DNA from: Cellulomonas fimi | GTDB lineage: Bacteria; Actinomycetota; Actinomycetes; Actinomycetales; Cellulomonadaceae | Direction: 5' to 3' | NCBI RefSeq assembly: GCF_028527925.1 | Contig: NZ_JAPESW010000013.1 | Coordinates: forward strand, 33,854-97,853 | DNA length: 64,000 nt | Part shown: positions 35,827-52,400 of the stretch, piece after piece | Numbering within the stretch: position 1 is the stretch's first letter | How the letters are laid out: each line of letters starts with the position of its first letter | Program-made: the position numbers and the translations under genes | The notes under the pieces: generated by a model | What the model was told of the DNA's origin: nothing | The model's database searches: none | Seen by the model: the letters and a program-made list of their open reading frames with translations, nothing else

Positions 35827-37202
35827 GCAAGCAGGGATCCGAGCACCAGCGGGCCGAGCAGGCGCGGGCCGCGCGGGAGGCCGCCGACGAGGTCTACCGC
35901 GCGATCCTCGCGCGCGCGCCCGAGCACGACATCGACCCGACGCTCGACCGCGTGCGCGCGGTGTGCGAGCTGCTGGGCGACCCGCAGCGCGCGTACCGGA
36001 CCATCCACCTCACGGGCACGAACGGCAAGACGTCGACGAGCCGGATGGTCGAGCGGCTGCTGCGCGAGCACGGCCTGCGCACCGGACGGTTCACGAGCCC
36101 GCACCTGACGCGCGTGACCGAGCGCATCGCGATCGACGGTGAGCCGATCAGCGACGAGCGGTTCGTCGAGGTGTGGCAGGACGTCGCGCCGTACGTGCAC
36201 CTCGTCGACCAGCGGTCGGCCGAGAAGGGCGAGCCGCGGCTGTCCTTCTTCGAGGTGTTCACGGTCATGGCGTTCGCGGCCTTCGCGGACGCGCCCGTGG
36301 ACGTCGCGGTGATCGAGGTCGGCCTGGGCGGCCGGTGGGACGCGACCAACGTCGTCGACGGCGAGGTCGCGGTCATCACCCCGATCGCGATGGACCACGA
36401 GCGCTACCTGGGCGACACGCTCGTCGAGATCGCGTCGGAGAAGTCGGGGATCGTCAAGGACGGTGCGACGCTCGTCCTCGCCGAGCAGGCCGAGGACGTC
36501 GAGGGCGTGGTGCTCGCGGCGGCGGCCGAGCACGGGGCGCGCGTCGTGCGCGAGGGCGTCGAGATCGCGGTCGTCGACCGGCAGGTCGCGGTCGGCGGGC
36601 AGCTCCTCACGCTGCGCGGGCTCGGGGGCGTGTACTCCGAGGTGTTCCTGCCGCTGCACGGGGCCTTCCAGGCGCACAACGCGCTGCTCGCGCTCGTCGC
36701 GGTCGAGGCGTTCCTCACGGGCGGTGCGGCGCTCGACGGCGACGTCGTCGGGGCCGCGTTCGCCGACGTCACGTCGCCGGGCCGCCTCGAGGTCGTGCGG
36801 TCGAGCCCGACCGTGATCGTCGACGGCGCGCACAACCCCGCGGGGGTGGAGGCGCTCGTCGCGTCGCTGGAGGAGGCGTTCGCGTTCCAGCGCGTGGTGG
36901 GCGTCGTCGGTGTCATGGCGGACAAGGACCCGGAGGGCATCCTGTCGGTCCTCGAGCCGGTGCTCGCGGAGGTCGTCGTGACGCGTGCCCCGACGGCACG
37001 CGCGCTCGACGCGCAGGACCTCGCCGAGGTCGCGATCGACGTGTTCGGCGAGGACCGCGTGCACGTCGTCGAGCGGCTCGACGAGGCCGTCGACGTGGCG
37101 GCGTCGCTCGCGGAGAGCGAGGTCGAGCGGGGGGCCGCGGTGCTCGTCACCGGCTCGATCGTGCTCGTCGCGGAGGCCCGCATCCTCCTCGGCCGCCCCT
37201 GA
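35823..37202 (+). CDS. folC: Folylpolyglutamate synthase / dihydrofolate synthase
   Basis: A 459-residue Mur-ligase-fold enzyme that adds glutamate to dihydropteroate and folates. ATP-binding loop [19 protein letters not shown], then GRFTSPHL, the conserved [35 protein letters not shown] and, in the C-terminal domain, [13 protein letters not shown] 35823 overlaps the ileS stop. In relatives the next genes are a DUF4233 protein and ndk; here about 5 kb of other genes come between. A clear terminator follows at 37244-37278. Confidence 0.95.
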   Translation: MSKQGSEHQRAEQARAAREAADEVYRAILARAPEHDIDPTLDRVRAVCELLGDPQRAYRTIHLTGTNGKTSTSRMVERLLREHGLRTGRFTSPHLTRVTERIAIDGEPISDERFVEVWQDVAPYVHLVDQRSAEKGEPRLSFFEVFTVMAFAAFADAPVDVAVIEVGLGGRWDATNVVDGEVAVITPIAMDHERYLGDTLVEIASEKSGIVKDGATLVLAEQAEDVEGVVLAAAAEHGARVVREGVEIAVVDRQVAVGGQLLTLRGLGGVYSEVFLPLHGAFQAHNALLALVAVEAFLTGGAALDGDVVGAAFADVTSPGRLEVVRSSPTVIVDGAHNPAGVEALVASLEEAFAFQRVVGVVGVMADKDPEGILSVLEPVLAEVVVTRAPTARALDAQDLAEVAIDVFGEDRVHVVERLDEAVDVAASLAESEVERGAAVLVTGSIVLVAEARILLGRP

Positions 37203-37243
37203 CGACGCGGTGCACCCGATCCGCCACCCGTCCGGGTGACGCC

Positions 37244-37278
37244 GCGCCCCCGGTTGCACGAACGTGCACCGGGGGCGC
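37244..37278 (+). terminator. Terminator after folC
   Basis: A 15-bp inverted repeat (37244-37259 with 37264-37278, one bulged T) with a 4-base loop. It ends the ileS-folC transcript before dhaK. The remaining 37279-37397 is a short leader for dhaK without recognisable motifs apart from a GGGAGGA ribosome-binding site. Confidence 0.75.
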
Positions 37279-37397
37279 ACGTCGTCGCCTTGATTGTTCG
37301 GCGAGGTCGCGGAGAAGGTGGGGGTGGTCGGGACGACGAGGCCCCGACCGCACCTGACGTGGGCGGTCGTGCCCGTGTCGACGGGAGGACGGACAGC

Positions 37398-38393
<996 letters not shown>

Positions 38394-38427
38394 GCGTCCG
38401 GGGCGTCCGCGGCCGAGGGGACGGGGC

Positions 38428-39069
38428 ATGACGCTGGACGTGGCGTGGGCGGTGGCGTGGGTGCGAGCGAGCGCCGCGACGGTCGCCGAGCATCGCGACG
38501 AGCTGGTCGAGCTCGACCGTCAGATCGGCGACGGCGACCACGGCGAGAACCTCAACCGCGGCTTCAAGGCCGTCGTCGCCAAGCTCGACGCGCTGCCCGA
38601 GCAGCCCGCCCAGATCGGCGACGTCCTCAAGCTCGTCGCGACGACGCTCATGTCCACGGTCGGCGGCGCGGCGGGACCGTTGTACGGCACCGCGTTCCTG
38701 CGGGCCGCGCGGGCGACCGACGTGACCGAGCTCGACAGCGGCGGTGTCGTCGCGCTGCTCGAGGCCGCGCTCGAGGGGATCGTCGCGCGCGGCAAGGCGA
38801 CGACGGGAGAGAAGACGATGGTCGACGCGTGGACGCCCGCCACGGAGGCGGCGGTCGCGGCCGCGGACCAGGGTGCGGCGCCCCCGGAGGTGCTCGCGGC
38901 GGCGGCGCAGGCGGCCGCCGACGGTGCGCAGGCGACGATCCCCCTGGTCGCGACCAAGGGGCGCGCCAGCTATCTGGGCGAGCGCTCGGCGGGTCACCTC
39001 GACCCGGGCGCCCGCTCGACCGAGCTGCTGCTCGCGGCCGCCGCCGGCGCCGCCCAGGCAGCGGCGTGA
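38428..39069 (+). CDS. dhaL: Dihydroxyacetone kinase subunit DhaL (ADP-binding)
   Basis: A 213-residue alpha-helical barrel that holds a bound ADP as phosphate carrier. The magnesium ligands are the three Asp of LDRQIGDGDHGENLNRGF; STVGGAAGPLYGTAFLRAA and GEKTMVDAWTPA are conserved, as is the C-terminal RASYLGERSAGHLDPGARS. It accepts phosphate from DhaM and passes it to dihydroxyacetone on DhaK. It lies 34 bases after dhaK and overlaps dhaM by 4 bases (GTGA). Confidence 0.95.
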   Translation: MTLDVAWAVAWVRASAATVAEHRDELVELDRQIGDGDHGENLNRGFKAVVAKLDALPEQPAQIGDVLKLVATTLMSTVGGAAGPLYGTAFLRAARATDVTELDSGGVVALLEAALEGIVARGKATTGEKTMVDAWTPATEAAVAAADQGAAPPEVLAAAAQAAADGAQATIPLVATKGRASYLGERSAGHLDPGARSTELLLAAAAGAAQAAA

Positions 39070-39779
39070 CGGGCGAGCGCGCGACCGCCCGGGTCGCGCT
39101 CGTGCTCGTGTCGCACTCGCGCGGGCTCGCGGAGGGTGCCGTCGAGCTCGCCGGGCAGATGGCGCCGGGCGTGCTGCTGCTCGCGGCCGGGGGCGGTCCC
39201 GACGGTGGGCTTGGCACGAGCTACGACCTGGTCGAGGCGGCGCTGGGCGAGGCCACGGGCGACGGTCGGTCGGCGGTCGTCCTGACCGACCTCGGCTCGG
39301 CGGTCCTGACCGCGGAGTCGGTGCTCGAGCTCGCGGAGCCGGACGTCGCCGAGCGCGTGCGGCTCGCGGACGCGCCGTTCGTCGAGGGAGCCGTCGCAGC
39401 CGCGGTCGCAGCGCACGGGGGAGCGGACCTCGCCGCGGTCGTGGCCGCGGCCGAGCACGCAGGGACGACCTTCGCGGCGGTGCCCCCGGGCGAGCCCGCG
39501 ACCTCCGCCGCCTCGGGGGCCGAGGTCGCCCGCGGCGCGGCGGTCCTGCGCAACCCTCTGGGGCTGCACGCGCGCCCGGCGGCGATCGTCGCGCGCATGA
39601 TCGCCGGCTACGACGCGCGCGTCCGCGTCAACGGCGTCGACGCGGCGAGCGTGCTGCAGCTCATGAAGCTCGGGGCCGTCCAGGGGCAGGAGATCGTGGT
39701 CGAGGCCGAGGGCTCGCAGGCCGTGGAGGCGCGGGACGCGTTGCTCGCGGCGGTGGAGAGCGGCTTCGGCGAGGTCTGA
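39066..39779 (+). CDS. dhaM: PTS phosphotransferase subunit DhaM (EIIA-HPr fusion)
   Basis: A 237-residue phosphoryl carrier. The N-terminal EIIA-mannose-like domain starts LVLVSHSRGLAEGAVELA with the phospho-His; the second domain (~155-237) is HPr-like with active His in NPLGLHARPAAIVARMI. The enzyme I-like third domain of E. coli DhaM is absent, so phosphate must come from a general enzyme I elsewhere in the genome. The GTG start overlaps the dhaL stop. Ala/Gly-rich linker between the domains. Confidence 0.92.
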   Translation: MTGERATARVALVLVSHSRGLAEGAVELAGQMAPGVLLLAAGGGPDGGLGTSYDLVEAALGEATGDGRSAVVLTDLGSAVLTAESVLELAEPDVAERVRLADAPFVEGAVAAAVAAHGGADLAAVVAAAEHAGTTFAAVPPGEPATSAASGAEVARGAAVLRNPLGLHARPAAIVARMIAGYDARVRVNGVDAASVLQLMKLGAVQGQEIVVEAEGSQAVEARDALLAAVESGFGEV

Positions 39780-39833
39780 CGCGCCGCTGGGGGAGCCGGG
39801 CGCCCATGGGCCAGGTGAGCGACGGCACAAGAA

Positions 39834-39882
39834 CTGCATGGACTGCAAAGTTGCAGAGGATGTAATGTTGCATCCCATGCAG
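39834..39882 (+). promoter_or_regulatory. Promoter with nested TGCA-type operators before the TetR gene
   Basis: A plausible promoter, TGGACT (39839-39844), 18 bases, TAATGT (39863-39868), is covered by three dyads: CTGCATGG...CCATGCAG (39834-39841 and 39875-39882, perfect), CTGCAAAGTTGCAG (39843-39856) and TGCATCCCATGCA (39869-39881). Dyads over both promoter boxes and the start codon suggest autorepression by the TetR protein. Confidence 0.65.
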
Positions 39883-40563
39883 GAAGTCGACGCCACGCCC
39901 GGGCTCGGCGACCCCGTCGACCCCGCGGACACGCGGCCGGTCGACGAGTCGGCGCCCAGCATCGTCGAACTCGTCGGCGCGCTCGGGCTGCGCGAGCGCA
40001 AGAAGCGCGCGCGCCGCGACCAGCTGATCGACGCCACCCACCGCCTCGTCGACCGCGACGGTCTCGACGCCGTCACGGTGGAGGCGATCTGCGAGGCCGC
40101 GGGCGTCTCCGTCCGCACGTTCTTCAACTACTTCGAGACGAAGGACGACGCGGTCCTCGGGCACGCGACGTACCCGATCGACCCGGTCGTCGAGGACGAG
40201 TTCGCGTCCGGCGGTCCGACCGGACACCTCGTGACCGACCTCGAGCACCTCGTCGGCTCGCTGCTCGACGCCGCGCCGCCCGGGCGGGCGCGCCTCGCGA
40301 AGGGCCTCGCCATCGCCGCGCAGGAGCCCCGGCTGCTCGCCCGGCACCTGGCCTGGCTCGACAAGCACAAGGGCAACCTCATGGCGCTCGTCGCCCGACG
40401 CCTCGGCGACGACCCCGTCCACTCGCCCGACACGGTCGCCTCGCTCGCGCTCTTCCTCACGCACGCGACGTTCGTCCGCTGGGAGTCCGGCGGCAGCGAG
40501 GGCGAGATCCGCGACCACCTGCACACCGTCGTCGGGGAGCTGCGCGCGCTGCTCGCCGACTGA
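39877..40563 (+). CDS. TetR-family transcriptional regulator
   Basis: A 228-residue repressor with an N-terminal TetR helix-turn-helix: RRDQLIDATHRLVDRDGLDA, VTVEAICEAAGVSVRTFFNYF. The C-terminal domain (ligand binding, ~115-228) is not closely recognised. I take ATG 39877, because the earlier in-frame ATGs (39838, 39865) lie inside the predicted -35 and -10 boxes; this leaves an almost leaderless mRNA. It lies 94 bases before an efflux-pump gene on the same strand and probably represses itself and the pump. Confidence 0.85.
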   Translation: MQEVDATPGLGDPVDPADTRPVDESAPSIVELVGALGLRERKKRARRDQLIDATHRLVDRDGLDAVTVEAICEAAGVSVRTFFNYFETKDDAVLGHATYPIDPVVEDEFASGGPTGHLVTDLEHLVGSLLDAAPPGRARLAKGLAIAAQEPRLLARHLAWLDKHKGNLMALVARRLGDDPVHSPDTVASLALFLTHATFVRWESGGSEGEIRDHLHTVVGELRALLAD

Positions 40564-40642
40564 CCGTCCCGATCTGCTCGCCGCCCACGGTGAGCCCGGG
40601 CGCCCGCGCGCGCCCGCACGACCACGCCATCCCGTCCCCTGA

Positions 40643-42385
<1,743 letters not shown>

Positions 42386-42394
42386 CCTGACGCG

Positions 42395-42790
42395 ATGAGC
42401 TCGACCGACCCGCAGGCCGTGCGCCGCAAGCGCCCCGCGAAGCCGCAGTTCACCCAGACGATGCTCATCCTCGAGGCCTTCGTGGTGTTCTTCGCGACGC
42501 TCGTGGCGTACGGCCTGCGGGTCGCCGACACCACCACCGTGTGGTGGGTCGGCGGCTCCCTCACGGTCGTGCTGATCGTGCTCGCCGGCTGGGTCGGCCG
42601 CCCCGGCGGCTACGTCGCCGGGTCGGTCGCGCAGGTCGTCGTCCTGGCCTGCGGGTTCGTCGTCCCGATGATGTTCGTCGTCGGCGCGGTGTTCGCCGCG
42701 CTGTGGGTCTTCTCGCTGCGCGTCGGCGGCCGCATCGACCGCGAGCGCGCCGAGTGGGACGCCGCGCACCCCGGCATGGTCGGACCCTGA
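42395..42790 (+). CDS. DUF4233 small membrane protein
   Basis: A 131-residue protein with four hydrophobic segments ([69 protein letters not shown]) and charged ends. It belongs to the actinobacterial DUF4233 family, usually encoded between folC and ndk; here ndk follows directly but folC is 5.2 kb away. Function unknown. It seems to be read from its own leaderless promoter, unlike the overlapping arrangement expected for a folC operon. Confidence 0.82.
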   Translation: MSSTDPQAVRRKRPAKPQFTQTMLILEAFVVFFATLVAYGLRVADTTTVWWVGGSLTVVLIVLAGWVGRPGGYVAGSVAQVVVLACGFVVPMMFVVGAVFAALWVFSLRVGGRIDRERAEWDAAHPGMVGP

Positions 42791-42832
42791 GGCGTTCACG
42801 GACACGTCACCGGGCCGTCGATCCGCCCCCGT

Positions 42833-42838
42833 TAGGGT
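42833..42838 (+). promoter_or_regulatory. -10 box of a leaderless promoter (ndk)
   Basis: TAGGGT ends 7 bases before the ATG at 42846; no ribosome-binding site is present. Confidence 0.6.
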
Positions 42839-42845
42839 GACGCCC

Positions 42846-43271
42846 ATGACAGACATGCAGCGCACCCTGGTCCTCGTCAAGCCCGACGGAGTCCGCCGGG
42901 GTCTGGTGGGGGAGATCCTGCGTCGCATCGAGGCGAAGGGCTACACGCTCGTCGCCGTCGAGCTCCGCGAGGCCGACGAGGCCCTGCTCGCGGAGCACTA
43001 CGCCGAGCACGCCGGCAAGCCGTTCCTCGAGCCGCTCGTCGAGTTCATGCGGTCGGGCCCGGTGCTGGCCGCGGTCGTCGAGGGGCATCGCGTCATCGAG
43101 GGCTTCCGCTCGCTCGCGGGCGCGACCGACCCGACGGTGGCGGCCCCCGGCACGATCCGCGGCGACCTGTCCCGCGACTGGGGCCTCAAGGTGATCCAGA
43201 ACCTCGTGCACGGCTCGGACGGCGAGGAGTCGGCGGCGCGCGAGATCGCGCTGTGGTTCCCCTCGCTCTGA
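42846..43271 (+). CDS. ndk: Nucleoside diphosphate kinase
   Basis: A 141-residue enzyme that balances nucleoside triphosphates. It begins [20 protein letters not shown]; the phospho-His is in [12 protein letters not shown]. All family blocks are present: [33 protein letters not shown] and [12 protein letters not shown] 42846 is chosen as it lies 7 bases after a TAGGGT -10 box; GTG 42837 would overlap that box, and ATG 42855 is an alternative. A terminator follows. Confidence 0.95.
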   Translation: MTDMQRTLVLVKPDGVRRGLVGEILRRIEAKGYTLVAVELREADEALLAEHYAEHAGKPFLEPLVEFMRSGPVLAAVVEGHRVIEGFRSLAGATDPTVAAPGTIRGDLSRDWGLKVIQNLVHGSDGEESAAREIALWFPSL

Positions 43272-43313
43272 CGACGGCGACGACGGCACGGCACCAGCAG
43301 CAGCACTGACTCC

Positions 43314-43363
43314 GACGGCGGGCGGCCGGCGGACGCGGCCAGCGTCCCCGACCGCCCGCCGTC
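43314..43363 (+). terminator. Terminator after ndk
   Basis: A perfect 12-bp inverted repeat (43314-43325 with 43352-43363) enclosing a second 6-bp hairpin (43331-43347). It ends only 7 bases before the smc -10 box. Confidence 0.7.
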
Positions 43364-43370
43364 CACGTCC

Positions 43371-43376
43371 TAGGCT
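43371..43376 (+). promoter_or_regulatory. -10 box of a leaderless promoter (smc)
   Basis: TAGGCT followed by 6 bases and the GTG at 43383; no ribosome-binding site is present. Confidence 0.6.
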
Positions 43377-43382
43377 TCCCCC

Positions 43383-46300
43383 GTGCACCTCAAGACCCTC
43401 ACCCTGCGGGGGTTCAAGTCGTTCGCCTCGGCGACGACGCTGAGCTTCGAGCCGGGCGTCACCTGCGTCGTCGGCCCGAACGGGTCGGGCAAGTCGAACG
43501 TCGTCGACGCGCTCGCGTGGGTCATGGGGGAGCAGGGCGCCAAGTCGCTGCGCGGCGGGAAGATGGAGGACGTCATCTTCGCCGGCACCGCGGGCCGCCC
43601 GCCGCTCGGCCGCGCCGAGGTCGCGCTGACCATCGACAACACCGACGGCGCGCTGCCGATCGAGTACACCGAGGTCACGATCTCCCGGACGCTGTTCCGC
43701 AGCGGCGGGTCCGAGTACGCGATCAACGGGCAGGGCTGCCGGCTGCTCGACATCCAGGAGCTGCTGTCCGACTCCGGGCTGGGCCGCGAGATGCACGTCA
43801 TCGTCGGGCAGGGCCAGCTCGACGCGGTGCTGCGCGCGACGCCCGAGGAGCGCCGCGGGTTCATCGAGGAGGCCGCGGGCGTCCTCAAGCACCGCAAGCG
43901 CAAGGAGAAGGCGCTCCGCAAGCTCGACGCGATGCAGGCCAACCTCACGCGGCTCGGCGACCTCACCGGCGAGATCCGTCGCCAGCTCGGACCCCTCGGC
44001 CGGCAGGCCGAGGTCGCGCGCAAGGCCGCCGTCGTGCAGGCCGACCTGCGTGACGCACGTGCGCGCCTGCTCGCGGACGACCTCGCGCAGCTCAGCGCGA
44101 CGCTCGAGCAGGAGATCGCGGACGAGTCCGCGCTGCTCGCGCGCCGCGCGGAGGTCGAGCAGTCGCTCGCCGCCGCACGGGACGGCCTGGCGGCGCTCGA
44201 GCGGGAGGCCGCCGAGGCGACGCCGCACCTCACCGAGGTCACCGAGGTCTGGTACCGCCTGTCGTCGCTGCGCGAACGGCTGCGGGGCACGGCGTCGCTC
44301 GCGGCGGACCGCGTCCGGCTGCTCGGCAGCGCCGGGTCGGAGCGCACGGGCGGGCAGGACCCCGACGACCTCGCCGCCCAGGCGGAGCGCGTCCGGGCCG
44401 CGGAGGCCGAGCTCGCCGCCGAGGTGGACCTGGCACGGGTCGCGCTCGAGGCCGCCGTGACGGCCCGTCAGGAGGCCGAGCAGGCCGCGACGGCCGCGGA
44501 GAAGGAGCTCGCGACCGCGCTGCGTGGCGCTGCCGACCGGCGCGAGGGCGTCGCGCGGCTCGCCGGGCAGGTCGCGGCCCGCCGCAGCCGCGTCGAGGCG
44601 ACGCAGGCGGAGATCGGGCGCCTGCACGAGACGCTGGCCGCGGCGCGCGAGCGCGAGGCCGCCGCCTCGACGGAGTTCGTCGCGCTCGAGTCCGAGGTCG
44701 CGGGCGTGGAGGCCGGCGAGGAGGGGCTCGACGCGGCGCACGAGGCCGCCACCGAGGCGCTCGACGTCGCGACCGAACGGCTCACCGACCTGCAGCAGCG
44801 GCTGTCGGAGGCCGAGCGCGAGCACGGTGCACTGGTCGCACGTGCCGAGACGCTCGAGCTGAGCCTCACACGCAAGGACGGTGCGGGCGCGCTGCTCGCC
44901 GCCGACGGGCTCACCGGCACGGTCGGGTCGGTCGCGGCGCTGCTCGCGGTCGACGCGCGCGACGAGGAGGCCGTCGTGGCCGCCCTGGGCGCGCTCGCGG
45001 ACGGCGTCGCGGTCGAGTCGGTCGACGCCGCCGTGGACGCGCTGCGCTGGCTGCGCACCGAGGACGCGGGTCGCGCGACGCTCCTGGTCGCTGGCGCCCC
45101 CGATGTGCGACCGGTCCCGGACCTGCCGCCCGGCGCCGACCGGGCGGTCGACCTCGTCACGGCCCCGTCGCACGTCCAGGCGACGGTGCGCGCGCTGCTC
45201 GCCGACGTCGTCGTCGTGGACGACCTCGCGACGGCCCGGGCGCTCGTCGCCCAGCACCCGCACCTCGTCGTCGCGACCCGCGCGGGCGACGTCCTGTCCC
45301 GCCACCGCGCGTCGGGCGGGTCGGCGACCGCGCCGAGCGCGCTGCACCTGCAGGCCGCGCTCGACCAGGCCCGGTCCGGCGCAGCCGAGGCGACGGCCAC
45401 CGCCGAGCGCCTGCGGTTCGAGATCGCCGCCGCGACCGCCGAGCAGCAGCGGGCCCGCGACGAGCACGACCGCACGCTCGCCCGCCTCAACGAGTCCGAC
45501 GCCGCCCTCGCCGCGGTCGCGGAGCAGCTCGGCCAGCTCGGGTCCGCCGTCCGCGCCGCGCGTGCCGAGGCCGACCGCGTCGAGGCGTCGCTCACGGCCG
45601 CCTCCGCGACCCTGGAGTCCGACGCCGCCGAGCTCGCCGACCTCACCGCACGCCTCGCGGTCGCCGAGGACGAGCCCGTCGACACCGAGGCGACCATCGC
45701 CGAGGCGACCGAGCGCCGCGACTCCCTGGCCGGCCTCGCGACGGGCGCCCGCTCGCGGGAGACCGAGGCTCGCCTGACGCTGCGGACGAGCGAGGAGCGC
45801 GCGCGGGCCCTGTCGGGGCGCGCCGCGTCGCTCGAACGCGCGGCCGAGGCCGAGCGTGCCGCCCGCCAGAAGGCCGCCGAGCGTGAGCGGGTGCGGGCGC
45901 GGCAGGCGGCGGCCGCCGTCGCGGTCGGGCAGGGAGCAGCCCACGCGCTCGCCGCGATCGAGGGCTCGCTGCGGCAGGCGTCGACCGAGCGCGAGGCCGC
46001 GGAGGCCGCCCGCACCGAGCGCGAGCAGCAGCTGTCGGCGACGCGCGCCCGGGTCGACGAGCTCGCGCGCGAGCTCGCGCAGCTCACCGACGCCGCGCAC
46101 CGCGACGAGGTCGCCCGCACGCAGCAGCGGCTGCGCATCGAGCAGCTGCAGAACCGGTCGGTCGAGGAGCTCGGGCTGGACCCGCAGGTGCTGCTCGACG
46201 AGTTCGGCCCGCACCGCGACGTGCCCGTCGTGCTGCCGCCCGGCACCGAGCCTGACCCCGACGCGCCGACCGCGGTGCCGTTCGTGCGCGAGCAGCAGGA

Positions 46301-46946
46301 GAAGCGCCTCAAGGCGGCGGAGCGTGCGCTGTCGTTGCTCGGGCGCGTCAACCCGCTCGCGCTCGAGGAGTTCGCCGCGCTCGAGGAGCGGCACAAGTTC
46401 CTCACCGACCAGCTCGCCGACCTCAGGAAGTCGCGCGCCGACCTGCTGGAGATCGTCAGGGAGATCGACGAGCGCGTCGAGCAGGTGTTCGCCGAGGCGT
46501 ACCGCGACACGGCCGCGGCGTTCGACGTCGTCTTCCCGCGCCTGTTCCCGGGCGGCGAGGGGCGCCTGGTGCTGACGGACCCGGACGACATGCTCACCAC
46601 GGGCATCGAGGTCGAGGCGCGCCCCGCGGGCAAGAAGGTCAAGCGCCTGTCGCTGCTGTCGGGCGGCGAGCGGTCCCTGACCGCCGTCGCGCTGCTCGTC
46701 GCGATCTTCAAGGCGCGGCCGTCGCCGTTCTACGTCATGGACGAGGTCGAGGCGGCACTCGACGACGCCAACCTCGGCCGCCTGCTCGACATCTTCCGCG
46801 AGCTGCAGGAGGACTCGCAGCTCATCGTCGTGACGCACCAGAAGCGCACGATGGAGATCGCGGACGCGCTCTACGGCGTGACGATGCGCGGCGACGGCGT
46901 CACGACGGTCGTGAGCCAGCGCATGCGCGAGGACGTCGCCGTCTGA
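43383..46946 (+). CDS. smc: Chromosome segregation protein SMC
   Basis: A 1187-residue structural-maintenance-of-chromosomes ATPase. The head is split: Walker A GPNGSGKSNVVDALAWVMGE (residues 31-38 for the loop) at the N-terminus, and LSGGERSLTAVALL plus Walker B FYVMDEVEAALDD at the C-terminus. Two long Ala/Glu/Arg-rich coiled coils (~170-490 and ~660-1010) flank a hinge (~505-640, TVGSVAALLAVDARDEEAVV). It acts with ScpA and ScpB in chromosome organisation. GTG 43383 with TAGGCT six bases upstream suggests a leaderless mRNA. ftsY follows, as is usual. Confidence 0.97.
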   Translation: MHLKTLTLRGFKSFASATTLSFEPGVTCVVGPNGSGKSNVVDALAWVMGEQGAKSLRGGKMEDVIFAGTAGRPPLGRAEVALTIDNTDGALPIEYTEVTISRTLFRSGGSEYAINGQGCRLLDIQELLSDSGLGREMHVIVGQGQLDAVLRATPEERRGFIEEAAGVLKHRKRKEKALRKLDAMQANLTRLGDLTGEIRRQLGPLGRQAEVARKAAVVQADLRDARARLLADDLAQLSATLEQEIADESALLARRAEVEQSLAAARDGLAALEREAAEATPHLTEVTEVWYRLSSLRERLRGTASLAADRVRLLGSAGSERTGGQDPDDLAAQAERVRAAEAELAAEVDLARVALEAAVTARQEAEQAATAAEKELATALRGAADRREGVARLAGQVAARRSRVEATQAEIGRLHETLAAAREREAAASTEFVALESEVAGVEAGEEGLDAAHEAATEALDVATERLTDLQQRLSEAEREHGALVARAETLELSLTRKDGAGALLAADGLTGTVGSVAALLAVDARDEEAVVAALGALADGVAVESVDAAVDALRWLRTEDAGRATLLVAGAPDVRPVPDLPPGADRAVDLVTAPSHVQATVRALLADVVVVDDLATARALVAQHPHLVVATRAGDVLSRHRASGGSATAPSALHLQAALDQARSGAAEATATAERLRFEIAAATAEQQRARDEHDRTLARLNESDAALAAVAEQLGQLGSAVRAARAEADRVEASLTAASATLESDAAELADLTARLAVAEDEPVDTEATIAEATERRDSLAGLATGARSRETEARLTLRTSEERARALSGRAASLERAAEAERAARQKAAERERVRARQAAAAVAVGQGAAHALAAIEGSLRQASTEREAAEAARTEREQQLSATRARVDELARELAQLTDAAHRDEVARTQQRLRIEQLQNRSVEELGLDPQVLLDEFGPHRDVPVVLPPGTEPDPDAPTAVPFVREQQEKRLKAAERALSLLGRVNPLALEEFAALEERHKFLTDQLADLRKSRADLLEIVREIDERVEQVFAEAYRDTAAAFDVVFPRLFPGGEGRLVLTDPDDMLTTGIEVEARPAGKKVKRLSLLSGGERSLTAVALLVAIFKARPSPFYVMDEVEAALDDANLGRLLDIFRELQEDSQLIVVTHQKRTMEIADALYGVTMRGDGVTTVVSQRMREDVAV

Positions 46947-47063
46947 GCCTGGATCCGGGCGACCGGGACGAGCCGGACGGCGCGTGTGGAGATCGTGTGA
47001 GGGCTGCCCGCCGCGCGGGTGACGTCGCGCGCGTCGCGTCCGTGCGGCGCGGAGGATGGACCC

Positions 47064-47402
47064 GTGGCTGTGCTCGTCGGGATCCTCGTGTCGCTCCTCG
47101 TCGCCTTCGCCGTGCTGATCCTCGCCGGCGTCGCGGCGGGCTCCGGCGCGCCCGGGGAGGACCGCACCGGACCGTGGCGCGCGTTCCGCGCGGGCTGGGC
47201 GGCACGCAAGCACCCCGACGCCGACCAGACCGCCGCCGCGGCCGCCGCCTCCGTGCGCCCCGTCGACGTGTCCCTCGACGAGTTCCTGCGCGCGACCGCC
47301 GACGAGGGCGACCCGTACCTGCAGGTCGACGACCTCGCCGACACGCTGCAGCGGGCCAGCCGCAAGGCCGCGCGCGCCCTGCCGCGCCAGCGCGGCGCCT
47401 GA
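47064..47402 (+). CDS. Small single-pass membrane protein of unknown function
   Basis: A 112-residue protein: an N-terminal transmembrane helix (AVLVGILVSLLVAFAVLILA), then a polar, Ala/Arg/Asp-rich cytosolic part ending in a basic tail (ASRKAARALPRQRGA). GTG 47064 has GGAGGA 7 bases upstream; the longer reading lacks this. It lies between smc and ftsY on the same strand, 117 bases after smc and 108 before ftsY. I do not recognise the family. Codon use looks like that of its neighbours. Confidence 0.7.
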   Translation: MAVLVGILVSLLVAFAVLILAGVAAGSGAPGEDRTGPWRAFRAGWAARKHPDADQTAAAAAASVRPVDVSLDEFLRATADEGDPYLQVDDLADTLQRASRKAARALPRQRGA

Positions 47403-47419
47403 CCGCAGGAGCCCCCTGA

Positions 47420-52376
<4,957 letters not shown>

Positions 52377-52400
52377 TCCCCGAAGCGTGAGGACCGCCCG

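Noticed and set aside
39838..39867. Earlier ATG codons (39838, 39865) as the tetR start
   Set aside because: They fall within the predicted -35 and -10 boxes and would add residues not expected before the helix-turn-helix.
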